DNA from: Saltatorellus ferox
GTDB taxonomy: Bacteria; Planctomycetota; UBA1135; GCA-002686595
Length of the DNA: 64,000 nucleotides
Direction of reading: 5' to 3'
NCBI GenBank assembly: GCA_007751475.1
Contig: CP036434.1
Location: 7,073,524 to 7,137,523 of the forward strand
Position numbers and translations under genes: made by a program. Under the pieces are notes generated by a model. The model was not told where the DNA came from, did not search any database, and saw nothing but the letters and a program-made list of their open reading frames with translations. Below, one piece after another: positions 53,501 to 61,155 of the stretch (position 1 is the first letter of the stretch; each line of letters begins with the position of its first letter).

Positions 53501-53600
53501 CCTCCCCTCCAGGAGGCGCCTCCCAGCGGTCCCCTGCGTCCCCGTCGAAGGGGCCCCCATCGAACGGTCCCGCCACATCGTCATCAAAGTTCGCGCTCAT
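50553..53600 (-). CDS. Motor-less FtsK paralogue (membrane segments + acidic linker + winged-helix)
   Basis: 1015 aa. Starts four bases after the FtsK stop, with GGGGTGA before ATG 53600. Four membrane segments at about 78-100, 120-150, 158-176, 200-224 match the FtsK N-terminus layout. Then a long unstructured region rich in Pro/Gly/Ala (H-G-A-A-G repeats at about 420), a strongly acidic stretch (about 730-925), and a C-terminal winged-helix (941-1015: LLDAGRLVVTKDRAAVSVIQ ... GLIGPYQEGKKRAILMSLDEWEG) which parallels FtsK gamma. There is no Walker A or B: the motor domain is absent. The peptide EYVDEDGNPIDP is also present in FtsK. Derived by duplication and loss; I infer a structural partner for FtsK in the envelope. 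Confidence 0.85.
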   Translation of the reverse strand: MSANFDDDVAGPFDGGPFDGDAGDRWEAPPGGEGVPAPRRESRYADDFRPGHGGHHPEGRAPGMSNHGSLQGGAESSGLELIGGLLFLAGCLPAAAVAKAILDGTNLAAPGLGGTAALAAKVAHWLGPWAALITSAAIAVLGALMVLGSLRTEPLRRVAGVLVSGLGLAAVMGAVAPQTTQGLVSGGGQIGFGTGGAMASWLGTWAGVLLGLAVIAGAVWLGFVQSAPEFDEDDGLGPIVERDELPRASAGSALAKAAGAAASVGAAAAAAGASIFKREPRTEAEILKGRANRQRRVSNKKVRRAGAPVTLGDALARGGTEGVSHDEAAALAPDDKTLAYMEDVWRRASHSMEQPQPIPPSPYPEDVRLKGLIPEGAAPLEPRPGQPSAPAGSGRSAAAHSHRQGHATPNYGSHGSASQNYGTPAPASDPYGVAGHGAAGHGAAGHGAAGGHGAGPFGSSAGTPREDVAPFDFDDELSAPKPLNQVPPPSAPLPAPPKFAPYTPSTPELRETDPFGTSGSYGGLSPEEAAAYKAAILREGASATGPSELPHGVKPFVPRSPEDEASEAAAEASARSVDDDVDPGLPSFEVTEVPAPSGMGTTVAGAGSVLFPGHDGFVGKDPMAKQAMQAGAMPASVSPPPRPAWEVGYDDEDDDVAVNLSPEVLETIPDVDPSGRWQRREEGFDADDSREEYEDMTPPSMSVLDELLAQAEASESAFAETEARGVDDGVLDLSQAAEAEAEAEVEVEAEVEAEVEPEAELEIEDAIELEAEEISAEDEPEEDDEEAEYEEEAELEEDEEEEYEYVDEDGNPIDPADLGEEYEFVEEDEDAEEDEDEDEEAEYEEYEEAEEDDEDADDEEAAEYEEEDGEESEEDEDEPGEEESEYEEYEDEDEEEAAESEDVILEPQAPPAPVAPSAAALAESDPEKSPESGADEAPEGLSGDGQRLLDAGRLVVTKDRAAVSVIQKGFDVEFAEACSILEALFAEGLIGPYQEGKKRAILMSLDEWEGRFAHS

Positions 53601-53604
53601 CGGA

Positions 53605-56568
53605 TCACCCCGCCCTGTCCAGATTTGCCTGGTTCTCTTCCCAGTCCTCGAGAGTCATGAAGATCTCCCGTGCCTTCGAGCCCTTGTGGGGCCCGAGGAT
53701 GCCCGCGTCGGTCATCTGGTCGATGAGGCGCGACGCGCGCGTGTAGCCGATCCCGAGGGCGCGCTGGAGCAAGCTGGCTGAGCCGCGCCTGTACTTCAGA
53801 ACGACCGTCACGGCCTCGTTGAACATCTCGTCGGCCTTTTCGCCGCCCTGGCTCAGCTCACCAGGGGGCGCGCTGCCCGTCGCGGTCTGGACGAGTTGCT
53901 GGTCGAAGTTCGGGGCCGCGTGCTTGCACACGTGATCGACGAGGGCCTGGAGTTCGTGGTCCTCCACGAGCGCGCCCTGGACGCGAATCACCTGGCTCGC
54001 CGACGGCGGCGCGTAGAGCATGTCGCCCTGGCCCAGCAGCTTCTCGGCGCCCATGCAGTCGAGGATGACGCGGCTGTCGATCTTGGACGCCACCTGGAAC
54101 GCGATCCGCGTCGGCAGGTTGCCCTTGATCACGCCGGTGATGACATCCGTCGACGGACGCTGCGTCGCGACGATGACGTGGATGCCGACGGCGCGCGACT
54201 TCTGGGCGAGGCGCGTGATCGCGCCCTCGGCCTCTTTCTTCGCCTGCATCATCAGGTCCGCCATCTCGTCGATCACGAGCACGATGTACGGCACGTGGCG
54301 CGGCGTGTAGTTCTCGCTGAACTCGTCGCCGAGCTTCTCGCGGAGCTTGTCCTCGCCAAGCTTGTTGTACGTCTTGATGTTCTTGACGCCCGCGTTCATG
54401 AAGAGCTCGTAGCGGCTCTCCATCTTCTCGACGGCCCACTGCAGCACGTTCGTCGCCTGCTTCATGTCCGTGACCACCGGCAGCTCGAGGTGCGGGATCT
54501 TCTCGAACATCTGGAGCTCGACCATCTTCGGGTCCACCAGGATCAGCTTGACGTCATGCGGCGAGCGCGTGAGCAGAAAGCTCGCGATGATCGTGTTGAT
54601 GCAGACGGACTTACCGGAGCCCGTCGTGCCTGCGATCAGCATGTGCGGCGCGCGCGCGAGGTCCTCGACGATCGACTTGCCCTCGGCGTCCATGCCGAGG
54701 AACAGCGGCAGCGCCATGTAGTCCGTGTCGTACGCCTTCTGCGTCACGAGTTCGGAGATACGCACGGTGCGCCGCGTGGCGTTCGGCACCTCGATGCCGA
54801 TCGTGCTCTTGCCCGGAATCGGCGCGACGATGCGAACGTTGCGCGCGCGCAGGGTCGCCGCGATCTCCTGGCTGAGGGTCGTCACCTTGCTCATGCGCGT
54901 GCCTTGGGCGACCGTCAGCTCGAACATCGTGACGGCGGGGCCGACCTGGGCACCGACCACCTCGGCCTCGACGCGGAAGCTGCGCAGCGCGTTCTCGAGG
55001 TTCTGGGCGCTCGTTTCGAGGAACTCCTTGTCGAGGCCGATGTTGGCCTCGGGGGCCTCCAGCAGGTCGAACGGCGGCAGCTCCCACGGGCCCGGCGGTG
55101 GAGTCGGCGGGTCGTAGACCTTCCGCTCCATGGTCGCAGCGCGGCGCATGGCGGCGGCGGCCGCTCGCTTGGCCTTAGCCGACGCTTCCTCTGCGGCTCG
55201 ATCGAACTCGGCGTCGGACTCGGCGTCGTCATCCTCGTACTCGTCTTCCTCGTCGTCAGAAGCGCCGCGTTTGGCCGCGGGCTGGAGGACGTCGTCCTCG
55301 TCCTCGTACTCCCACTCCTCGTCGTCTTCGAGTTCTCCGTCCTCTTCGTACTCGGCGTCCTCGTCTTCCTCCTCGTACTCGTCCAGCTCGGACGGATCGA
55401 TCGGGTTGCCGTCTTCGTCGACGTATTCGTACTCGTACTCCTCGCCGTCTTCGAGTTCGTCCTCGGGCTCGTCGACGTCGTCGAGACCGTCGAGATCAGG
55501 CAGCTCCTTCGGCTTCTTGGGTGCCTTCGGCTTGGTAGTCGCCTTCTTGGTCGAAGCTTTCTTGCCCGCCTTGGACCTCGATGACTTGCGCGTCGACTTC
55601 TTGGCGGAGCCCGCGGCGGAGGCCGAAAGATCCGCGCCGCGCAGGAAGTCCCAGATGCCCACGAAGAGGCGCTTCGCCCAGCCGCCGACGGCGGGCAGGA
55701 ACTCCTCGCCCATGCGCTCGCGGCGGTCGTCGAGCCAGTCGCCGAACGAGGTGATCGCGGTGTAGAAGGCCATCTCGGTCGCGAGCAGCGCGGAGATGCC
55801 GACGATCGTGAGCAGCACGATCCAGAGGCCGACCTCGCCGAAGCGTTCGACGAGGCCAGGGTTCGAGACCAGGGCGAGCCAGCCGCCGGTGCCGAACGGC
55901 AGATCCGCCGAGAAGGTCGAAAGGACCACGTCGGCGCCGGCGATCTGCTCGCCATAGATCGCCGCCTGGTTGCGCGCGGCGAGGAAGGCCTTGCGGGCCT
56001 CCATGTCCGGCCCGAAGCCGAGGTCCAGGACGAACGCGAAGCCCAGGACGAAGAAGACCACGCCCACCAGGCGCAGAATGGGCATTCGCACCTCTTTCCG
56101 GGCAATGATCACGCTGCCCCAGAGGATGCCGAGCGCGGCCAGGAGATAGCCAGAAAGGCCGACGGCGCTGAGCGCGCCGTCTGCGAGGTAGTGGCCGAGA
56201 GCACCACCGAGGTTGGAGCCGGCCGGCGCCGCCTCTCTCGGGGTGATGAAGGTCGCCATCGACAGCAGCAGCCAGAGAGACATGCCGACGAGGACGAGCC
56301 CCCCGAGCTCGCGTACGCGAGCCGATGAGTCGTCATCGAGTGCCTCTCCAAAGAGGAAACTGCCCGCGAGCTGTCTCCAGCGCCCGGTCTCTCCCCCCTT
56401 GGCCCCACGCCCCTTCTTGGGGGACGCCTTCTTCTTGTTCGCTTTGCGCGCCAAAGTACCTGCTGGCCGTCTGTCGAGTGGTCCGCCCCCCCTCCGGAGG
56501 CGCCGAAGGCCCATCGTTGCGACCGTGGAGGCCCGGTTCAATGGTGTGACCCAGTCTCTCTGCCGCAT
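53605..56568 (-). CDS. ftsK: DNA translocase FtsK/SpoIIIE
   Basis: 987 aa from ATG 56568 (56514 is an alternative). N-terminal basic tail, then membrane segments (about 90-110, 132-155, 165-185, 240-262), acidic/Lys-rich linker (about 330-480), motor domain from about 500: Walker A GTTGSGKSVCIN at about 648, Walker B VLVIDEMADLMM, ATQRPSTDV. C-terminal gamma winged-helix (DEMFNEAVTVVLKYRRGSASLLQRALGIGYTRASRLIDQ...) recognises KOPS-type sites in relatives. It pumps DNA at the division site for chromosome segregation. First gene of a leftward operon. Divergent from the porin gene; promoter probably within 56569-56637. Confidence 0.96.
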   Translation of the reverse strand: MRQRDWVTPLNRASTVATMGLRRLRRGGGPLDRRPAGTLARKANKKKASPKKGRGAKGGETGRWRQLAGSFLFGEALDDDSSARVRELGGLVLVGMSLWLLLSMATFITPREAAPAGSNLGGALGHYLADGALSAVGLSGYLLAALGILWGSVIIARKEVRMPILRLVGVVFFVLGFAFVLDLGFGPDMEARKAFLAARNQAAIYGEQIAGADVVLSTFSADLPFGTGGWLALVSNPGLVERFGEVGLWIVLLTIVGISALLATEMAFYTAITSFGDWLDDRRERMGEEFLPAVGGWAKRLFVGIWDFLRGADLSASAAGSAKKSTRKSSRSKAGKKASTKKATTKPKAPKKPKELPDLDGLDDVDEPEDELEDGEEYEYEYVDEDGNPIDPSELDEYEEEDEDAEYEEDGELEDDEEWEYEDEDDVLQPAAKRGASDDEEDEYEDDDAESDAEFDRAAEEASAKAKRAAAAAMRRAATMERKVYDPPTPPPGPWELPPFDLLEAPEANIGLDKEFLETSAQNLENALRSFRVEAEVVGAQVGPAVTMFELTVAQGTRMSKVTTLSQEIAATLRARNVRIVAPIPGKSTIGIEVPNATRRTVRISELVTQKAYDTDYMALPLFLGMDAEGKSIVEDLARAPHMLIAGTTGSGKSVCINTIIASFLLTRSPHDVKLILVDPKMVELQMFEKIPHLELPVVTDMKQATNVLQWAVEKMESRYELFMNAGVKNIKTYNKLGEDKLREKLGDEFSENYTPRHVPYIVLVIDEMADLMMQAKKEAEGAITRLAQKSRAVGIHVIVATQRPSTDVITGVIKGNLPTRIAFQVASKIDSRVILDCMGAEKLLGQGDMLYAPPSASQVIRVQGALVEDHELQALVDHVCKHAAPNFDQQLVQTATGSAPPGELSQGGEKADEMFNEAVTVVLKYRRGSASLLQRALGIGYTRASRLIDQMTDAGILGPHKGSKAREIFMTLEDWEENQANLDRAG

Positions 56569-56637
56569 TAGTTGTATTCTTCACCCCCCCGCGTTCCTGC
56601 GCCAATAGAGCGCACCCTCCCACCTGAATCCCGCTTC

Positions 56638-58065
56638 ATGCGAAATCCCAGCCATTCTGGCGGCCGGTCGGCTGCTATCACCCTTCTTCTGAGCTTCGGC
56701 CTGACGGGCGCCGCCCTGGCGGCGCCCGTCAGGCCAATCCTCCCCCAGGAAGAGCAAAAGCAAGGTCCTTGGCGCCTGGCGACGGCCCTTGGAACCCCCG
56801 ACTGGTTCGAGATCAGCGGCACGGTCCGCGGCCGCTACGAGACCTTCGATAAGCAATTTCGTACCGGGGCAGGGGGCTACCAGGACGTCTTCGTAACCCG
56901 CTCCATCGTCGCCGCCACCCTGCGCGACACCTACCTCTCGGCGACGGCCGAGATCATCGACAGCCGCGTTTACAGCGGGGTGAGCGACGCCCGGCTGAAC
57001 ACCACGATCGTCAACGCCGTCGAACTTCTCCAGGCCTACCTCGCCGCGGATTTCACCGACACGTTCGAGCCGGGCGACAAGCTCCGGGTCCAGTTCGGCC
57101 GGCACACGATGGACGTCGGTAGCCGACGACTCGTCGCTCGCAACCGCTACCGCAACACGATCAACGCCTTCACCGGCATCAACGCCCAGTGGGAATCGCA
57201 GGCCGGGACGAAGGTCCGCGCGTTCTACACCCTGCCGGTCCAGCGCCTCCCCGGCTCCGCCGCTGCCCTCCGCGACAACGAAATCGAGTTCGACGAGGAG
57301 CACCCATCCACCCGCTTCTACGGCGTCCACGCCGAGCTGAAGGACGTGGCCCTGGGCGCCAACGCCGAGTTCTACGGCTACGGCCTGCTCGAGTCGGACG
57401 GTGTGGACTTCAACAGCCGGGACCGGAACCTCAAGACGATCGGCACGCGCTGGAACAAGAAGCGCGCGACCTCCGAGGTCCACTGGGAGATCGAGTCCGC
57501 CTATCAGTTCGGCGAGTCGCCCTCCAGCGAGACCCAGACCCTGGACCACGAGGCCTGGTTCCACCACGCCATGGTGGGGTACGAGTTCGACGCCGAGGGC
57601 AAACCGCGGCTCGAGGCGCTCTTCGACTACGTGACCGGCGACAACGACCCGAACGACGATCAGAACAACCGCTTCGACACGCTCTTCGGCGCCCGCCGCT
57701 TCGAGTTCGGCCCGACGGGCATCTTCGGCGCGTTCGCGCGGTCGAACCTCGTCTCGCCGGGTCTGCGCTTCGTCACGAAGCCAGCCGACCGCTGGGAAGT
57801 GATGGCGACCCAGCGCTTCCACTACCTCGCCTCGGACCGCGATGCGTGGACCACGAGTGGGCTGCAGGATCCAGCGGGCCGCTCCGGTAGCCACATCGGC
57901 AACTTCTCGGAGGTTCGATTGCGCTACGACCTGATCCCCAAGTCGGTTCTGCTGGAGTTCGGCGTGGCCTACCTCAGCGCAGGCAGCTTCATCGAAGACG
58001 CCCCGAACGCCACCGACCAGGGCGATACGCTCTACGGCTACTTCCAGACGAACTTCACGTTCTGA
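56638..58065 (+). CDS. Alginate-export-type outer-membrane porin
   Basis: 475 aa from ATG 56638; signal peptide MRNPSHSGGRSAAITLLLSF then GLTGAALAA. Beta-barrel pattern of the Alginate_exp/AlgE-like family: WFEISGTVRGRYETF, LRVQFGRHTMDVGSRRLVARNRYRNTINAF, GVHAELKDVALGANAEFYGYG. It ends FQTNFTF with terminal Phe, as in outer-membrane proteins. Substrate of the pore unknown; such porins pass charged saccharides. DNA coding the end of the signal peptide is an 18-bp perfect hairpin (56698-56735). Divergent from ftsK. Confidence 0.85.
   Translation: MRNPSHSGGRSAAITLLLSFGLTGAALAAPVRPILPQEEQKQGPWRLATALGTPDWFEISGTVRGRYETFDKQFRTGAGGYQDVFVTRSIVAATLRDTYLSATAEIIDSRVYSGVSDARLNTTIVNAVELLQAYLAADFTDTFEPGDKLRVQFGRHTMDVGSRRLVARNRYRNTINAFTGINAQWESQAGTKVRAFYTLPVQRLPGSAAALRDNEIEFDEEHPSTRFYGVHAELKDVALGANAEFYGYGLLESDGVDFNSRDRNLKTIGTRWNKKRATSEVHWEIESAYQFGESPSSETQTLDHEAWFHHAMVGYEFDAEGKPRLEALFDYVTGDNDPNDDQNNRFDTLFGARRFEFGPTGIFGAFARSNLVSPGLRFVTKPADRWEVMATQRFHYLASDRDAWTTSGLQDPAGRSGSHIGNFSEVRLRYDLIPKSVLLEFGVAYLSAGSFIEDAPNATDQGDTLYGYFQTNFTF
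56698..56735. repeat. 18-bp perfect hairpin in the signal-peptide coding region
   Basis: Arms 56698-56715 and 56718-56735 are perfectly complementary (GGCCTGACGGGCGCCGCC), with a two-base loop CT. It lies 60 bases into the gene, over codons GLTGAALAAPVRP, where ribosomes meet it. May regulate translation or be an insertion of a repeat. Confidence 0.9.
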
Positions 58066-58087
58066 TCGCGCCGGGAAGGACGGGAAC

Positions 58088-58118
58088 GGGTCGGCCCCCC
58101 AGGCAGGGCAGCCGACCT
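58088..58118. terminator. Hairpin between porin and M42 genes
   Basis: GGTCGGC (58089-58095) pairs with GCCGACC (58111-58117) across 15 bases, in the 70-base gap. It is followed by TATCCT, with no T-run. Possible terminator of the porin gene or leader structure of the M42 peptidase gene. Confidence 0.35.
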
Positions 58119-58135
58119 GATATCCTGTCCTCACC

Positions 58136-59365
58136 ATGAGCAACGGAAACGAGAAGAGCACGGGCCCCTGGATCCAACCCATGTCCGAGGAAACCTTCAC
58201 GCTGATGCGTGATATCCTCGGCGCCCCCAGCCCGGTGGGCTACGAGGGGGCGATGACCTTCGGTGTCGTCGAGCCCTACTTCGAGAAGACGAAGCTCTCG
58301 CACTGGAAGTGCGTCAAGTTCGTCGGCAACGCCTCGATCGTGCTCGACACGGACCCCGAGCACACGGACAAGCTGACCGTGCTCGTGGTCGGCCACGCGG
58401 ACAAGATTCGCTGCCAGGTCCGGCACATTAGCGACGACGGCAAGATCTACATCGACTCGGATTCGTTCCTGCCTATGACCCTGCTCGGGCACGAAGTGAT
58501 CCTCTTCAGCCGCGAACCCGGCAGCCACAGCAAGACGCGCATCCTGCGCGGCGGCACCATCGAGGCGCTGGGCGCGATTCACTTCGCCGATGCGAAGACT
58601 CGCTCGGGCGACTCAGGCGTGAAGAAGGAGCAGCTCTATCTGGAGCTTCAATTGCACGGCGATGACCGCAAGGCCCAGGTCGAGGCCCTCGGCATCCGTC
58701 CGGGCGATCCGATCCTGATCGACCGGAAGATCAAGCGCGGCTTCGGCGAGGACAGCTTCTACGGCGCCTACCTCGACAACGGACTCGGCGTGTTCTGCGC
58801 TGTCGAGGTCGGCCGCCTTCTCGCCGAGGCGGGCGGACTGAAGAACATCCGCTGCTTGCTCGCCGCCGCGAGCCACGAGGAGATCGGCCGCATGGGCAGC
58901 CGCGTGATCGCGGGCGAGATGACGCCGGACGTTGTGATCGCCGTGGACGTGAGCCATGACTACGCTGCCGCCCCGAACATCGGCGATCGTCGTATGACGC
59001 CGACGACCATGGGCAAGGGCTTCACGCTCGCCAACGGCGCCATCGTGTCCGAGCAGCTGAACTCGATCATCGAGGCTGCAGCCGAGAAGGCGGGCATCCC
59101 CTACCAGGCGAGCGTCGTGGGCCGCGACACGGGCACGGACGGAATGGCCGCGTTCCTGGCAGCGCGCGACGCCGCGGCGACGAGCATCGGCTTCCCCATC
59201 CGTAACATGCACACCCCCTCGGAAAGCGGACACACGGGCGACGTGCTGGCCGCGATCCACGGCATCGTGGCGGCGATTCAGGCGATGGACGCAGCCGCCA
59301 TGACGCGCGACGACTTCAAGAAAGGCCACGCGCGCCTCGACCAGGCGACTCCGATCGGCGGCTAG
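58136..59365 (+). CDS. M42 family metallo-aminopeptidase/deblocking peptidase
   Basis: 409 aa. M42 family zinc peptidase: ligands are visible in GHADKI (His, Asp), AYLDNGLGV (Asp), AASHEEIG (Glu-Glu), IAVDVSHD (Asp) and NMHTPSESGHTGD (His). M42 enzymes are dinuclear zinc/cobalt aminopeptidases of large oligomers, or endoglucanase-M-like. Cytoplasmic; no signal peptide. Its start ATG 58136 follows the hairpin by 17 bases. Single gene, convergent with DUF1579 lipoprotein. M20 relatives differ in D-x-P order. Confidence 0.92.
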   Translation: MSNGNEKSTGPWIQPMSEETFTLMRDILGAPSPVGYEGAMTFGVVEPYFEKTKLSHWKCVKFVGNASIVLDTDPEHTDKLTVLVVGHADKIRCQVRHISDDGKIYIDSDSFLPMTLLGHEVILFSREPGSHSKTRILRGGTIEALGAIHFADAKTRSGDSGVKKEQLYLELQLHGDDRKAQVEALGIRPGDPILIDRKIKRGFGEDSFYGAYLDNGLGVFCAVEVGRLLAEAGGLKNIRCLLAAASHEEIGRMGSRVIAGEMTPDVVIAVDVSHDYAAAPNIGDRRMTPTTMGKGFTLANGAIVSEQLNSIIEAAAEKAGIPYQASVVGRDTGTDGMAAFLAARDAAATSIGFPIRNMHTPSESGHTGDVLAAIHGIVAAIQAMDAAAMTRDDFKKGHARLDQATPIGG

Positions 59366-59386
59366 TCATGGGGGCCGCGGCTACAT

Positions 59387-59977
59387 TCAGCGCACGCGCT
59401 CGGCCACGCCCGACGAAAATTCGACCCACTCGCCGTCGGCTCCGAGCATTCGCGAGCGCAAGAGCCGGCGCCCACTCCCGTCAAACTCGGTGATGTCCTG
59501 GAAGCGCGTGACCCGCGAAGGATCGTCGAAGGCCGGACCTTCCGCCTCGGCGGTGAGGGTCGAACCGCCTTCGTCGAGCCAGCAGCGGTAGTTCCACATG
59601 TGGCTGGAGGAAGAGTCCACCCAGAAGCCGACGATGTCATCGGTCTCGGCGTCGTACGCGAGGGCGAGCCGGGCCTCGAAGTCTCCGGGCTCGCCTCCAG
59701 CCCGAATGCGTGAAACGATCCACGGCCCCATCGCCTCCACCGATTCCGTGGACTCCATGACCATCGTTGCGCCGTCCGAACCGCCGCCGACTTCGCTGCG
59801 GATGCGCCAGTCGCCGAGGAGGCGCTGCAGGTAGGGGTGCAGGTCTGCGGTCGGTGGCATCGCAGCGAAGCTGGAAGCAGCGGTCGCTTGATCAGCCCGA
59901 TCGCCGGCCGCAGTACCGTTCGCCGGGCCGGTGGCGGAACAGGAAGCGAGCAGCAGCAGGGGGAGGAGTTTCTTCAT
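59387..59977 (-). CDS. DUF1579-like lipoprotein
   Basis: 196 aa. MKKLLPLLLLASC is a lipoprotein signal with lipobox LLASC. The remainder matches the DUF1579 layout: HPYLQRLLGDWRIRSEV then SVEAMGPWIVSR, FEARLALAYDAETDDIVGFWVDSSSSHMW. This small beta-barrel family has no known function. Lipid-anchored, periplasm-facing. Transcribed after the aldo/keto reductase (54 bases between), maybe in one unit with it. Confidence 0.8.
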   Translation of the reverse strand: MKKLLPLLLLASCSATGPANGTAAGDRADQATAASSFAAMPPTADLHPYLQRLLGDWRIRSEVGGGSDGATMVMESTESVEAMGPWIVSRIRAGGEPGDFEARLALAYDAETDDIVGFWVDSSSSHMWNYRCWLDEGGSTLTAEAEGPAFDDPSRVTRFQDITEFDGSGRRLLRSRMLGADGEWVEFSSGVAERVR

Positions 59978-60031
59978 GGTGGGTAGGACGAGAGTCCTGT
60001 GGGAATCAGAACGGAGATAGGGCGGTCGAGA

Positions 60032-61036
60032 TCAGCCCTCGAGGATCGCGATCAGCTTCCCACGCGCGGCGCCATCGAGCGCCGGACCGACGCCCGCCCC
60101 CATGTTGTCGTCGAGGTGGTGCGGCTTGCTGGTCGCCGGGATCGGCACGGTCATCGCGTCGTGGCCAAGGATGAACTTGAGGAAGAGCTGGCCCCAGGAG
60201 CTGGCGCCGAAGTCGGCCGCCCAGCCGGGAAGCTCGAGTTCCTTCGTGGCTGCAAAGAGCTTGCCCGCCTGGAAGGGACGCATCACGAGCACGCCGACGC
60301 CGTGCTCGATGCACGCGGGGAGCACGCGCTCCTCCACCCTGCGATCCGTGACCGAGTAGGGAATCTGGATGAAGTCGAGTGCGTCGCTCGCCACAAGTTC
60401 CTCCACCTTGGCGAAGTCCTGCATCTCGGTGACGCCGACGTAGCGCACGCGGCCGCTGGCCTTCCACTCCTTCAGCGTCTCCATGTGCACGTCGAGTCCC
60501 ACGAGGTTGTGGACCTGCATGAGGTCGAAGTGCTTGGCTCCCATCAGCTCTTCGCTGCGAGTCATCTGCGCGATGCCCGCCTCCTTGCCCTCGTCGGTCC
60601 AGACCTTGGTGGCGTAGAAGAAGTCGTCTCGCTGGAGCCTCCCGCTGAGTGCTCCGACCACGGCCTCGGCGCGCTTGTACATGGGCGACGAGTCAATGAG
60701 GCTGCCGCCCCAGTCGAGGAACCGCTTGACGACCTCCAGCTCATCCGGATTCTCGGCGGCGGGGTCCACGTCGAAGGTACGGGAGGTGCCCAGCCCGATC
60801 CGCGGCAGCAGCTCGCCGGTACTCGGGATACGGCCCCGCCGAATGGCGGAGCACGCGGGCCGATCCTTGACGACGGATACGCTGGCCGAATTTCCAGCCG
60901 CGAGTGAATCGGAAGCGAGCGCGCCCGCCATGGCGACGCTGGCCGCGCCTCCGAGGAAGGTCCGTCGATCGTGACGCCGGGGCTCGTTCGGGCCCTGTGA
61001 TGGATGCTGTGACGGATGCTGTGAAGAGTGTTGCAT
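60032..61036 (-). CDS. Aldo/keto reductase with Tat signal
   Basis: 334 aa. N-terminus contains RRTFLGGAASVAMAGA, a twin-arginine signal, after a Gln/His/Pro-rich SQHPSQHPSQG stretch, so it is exported folded. Aldo/keto reductase barrel: GLGTSRTFDVD, active-site Asp in LIDSSPMYKRAEAVVG (Tyr in PMY), Lys in YATKVWTDEG, His in LMQVHNLVG. NADPH-dependent oxidoreductase; substrate unknown. Secreted AKRs are common in Planctomycetes (e.g. Gfo-like sets). Divergent from the next gene, 119 bases. Confidence 0.9.
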   Translation of the reverse strand: MQHSSQHPSQHPSQGPNEPRRHDRRTFLGGAASVAMAGALASDSLAAGNSASVSVVKDRPACSAIRRGRIPSTGELLPRIGLGTSRTFDVDPAAENPDELEVVKRFLDWGGSLIDSSPMYKRAEAVVGALSGRLQRDDFFYATKVWTDEGKEAGIAQMTRSEELMGAKHFDLMQVHNLVGLDVHMETLKEWKASGRVRYVGVTEMQDFAKVEELVASDALDFIQIPYSVTDRRVEERVLPACIEHGVGVLVMRPFQAGKLFAATKELELPGWAADFGASSWGQLFLKFILGHDAMTVPIPATSKPHHLDDNMGAGVGPALDGAARGKLIAILEG

Positions 61037-61155
61037 CCCCCAAGTCTAGGCGTCCTCGCCAACATGCACCAACCCCGCGACGTAGTGCAGAGCCTGGCGA
61101 CGCACACCGAACGCGGCCCGCACGCCCCCCTTACCTGGTTCTTTCCGCTCTTCCC

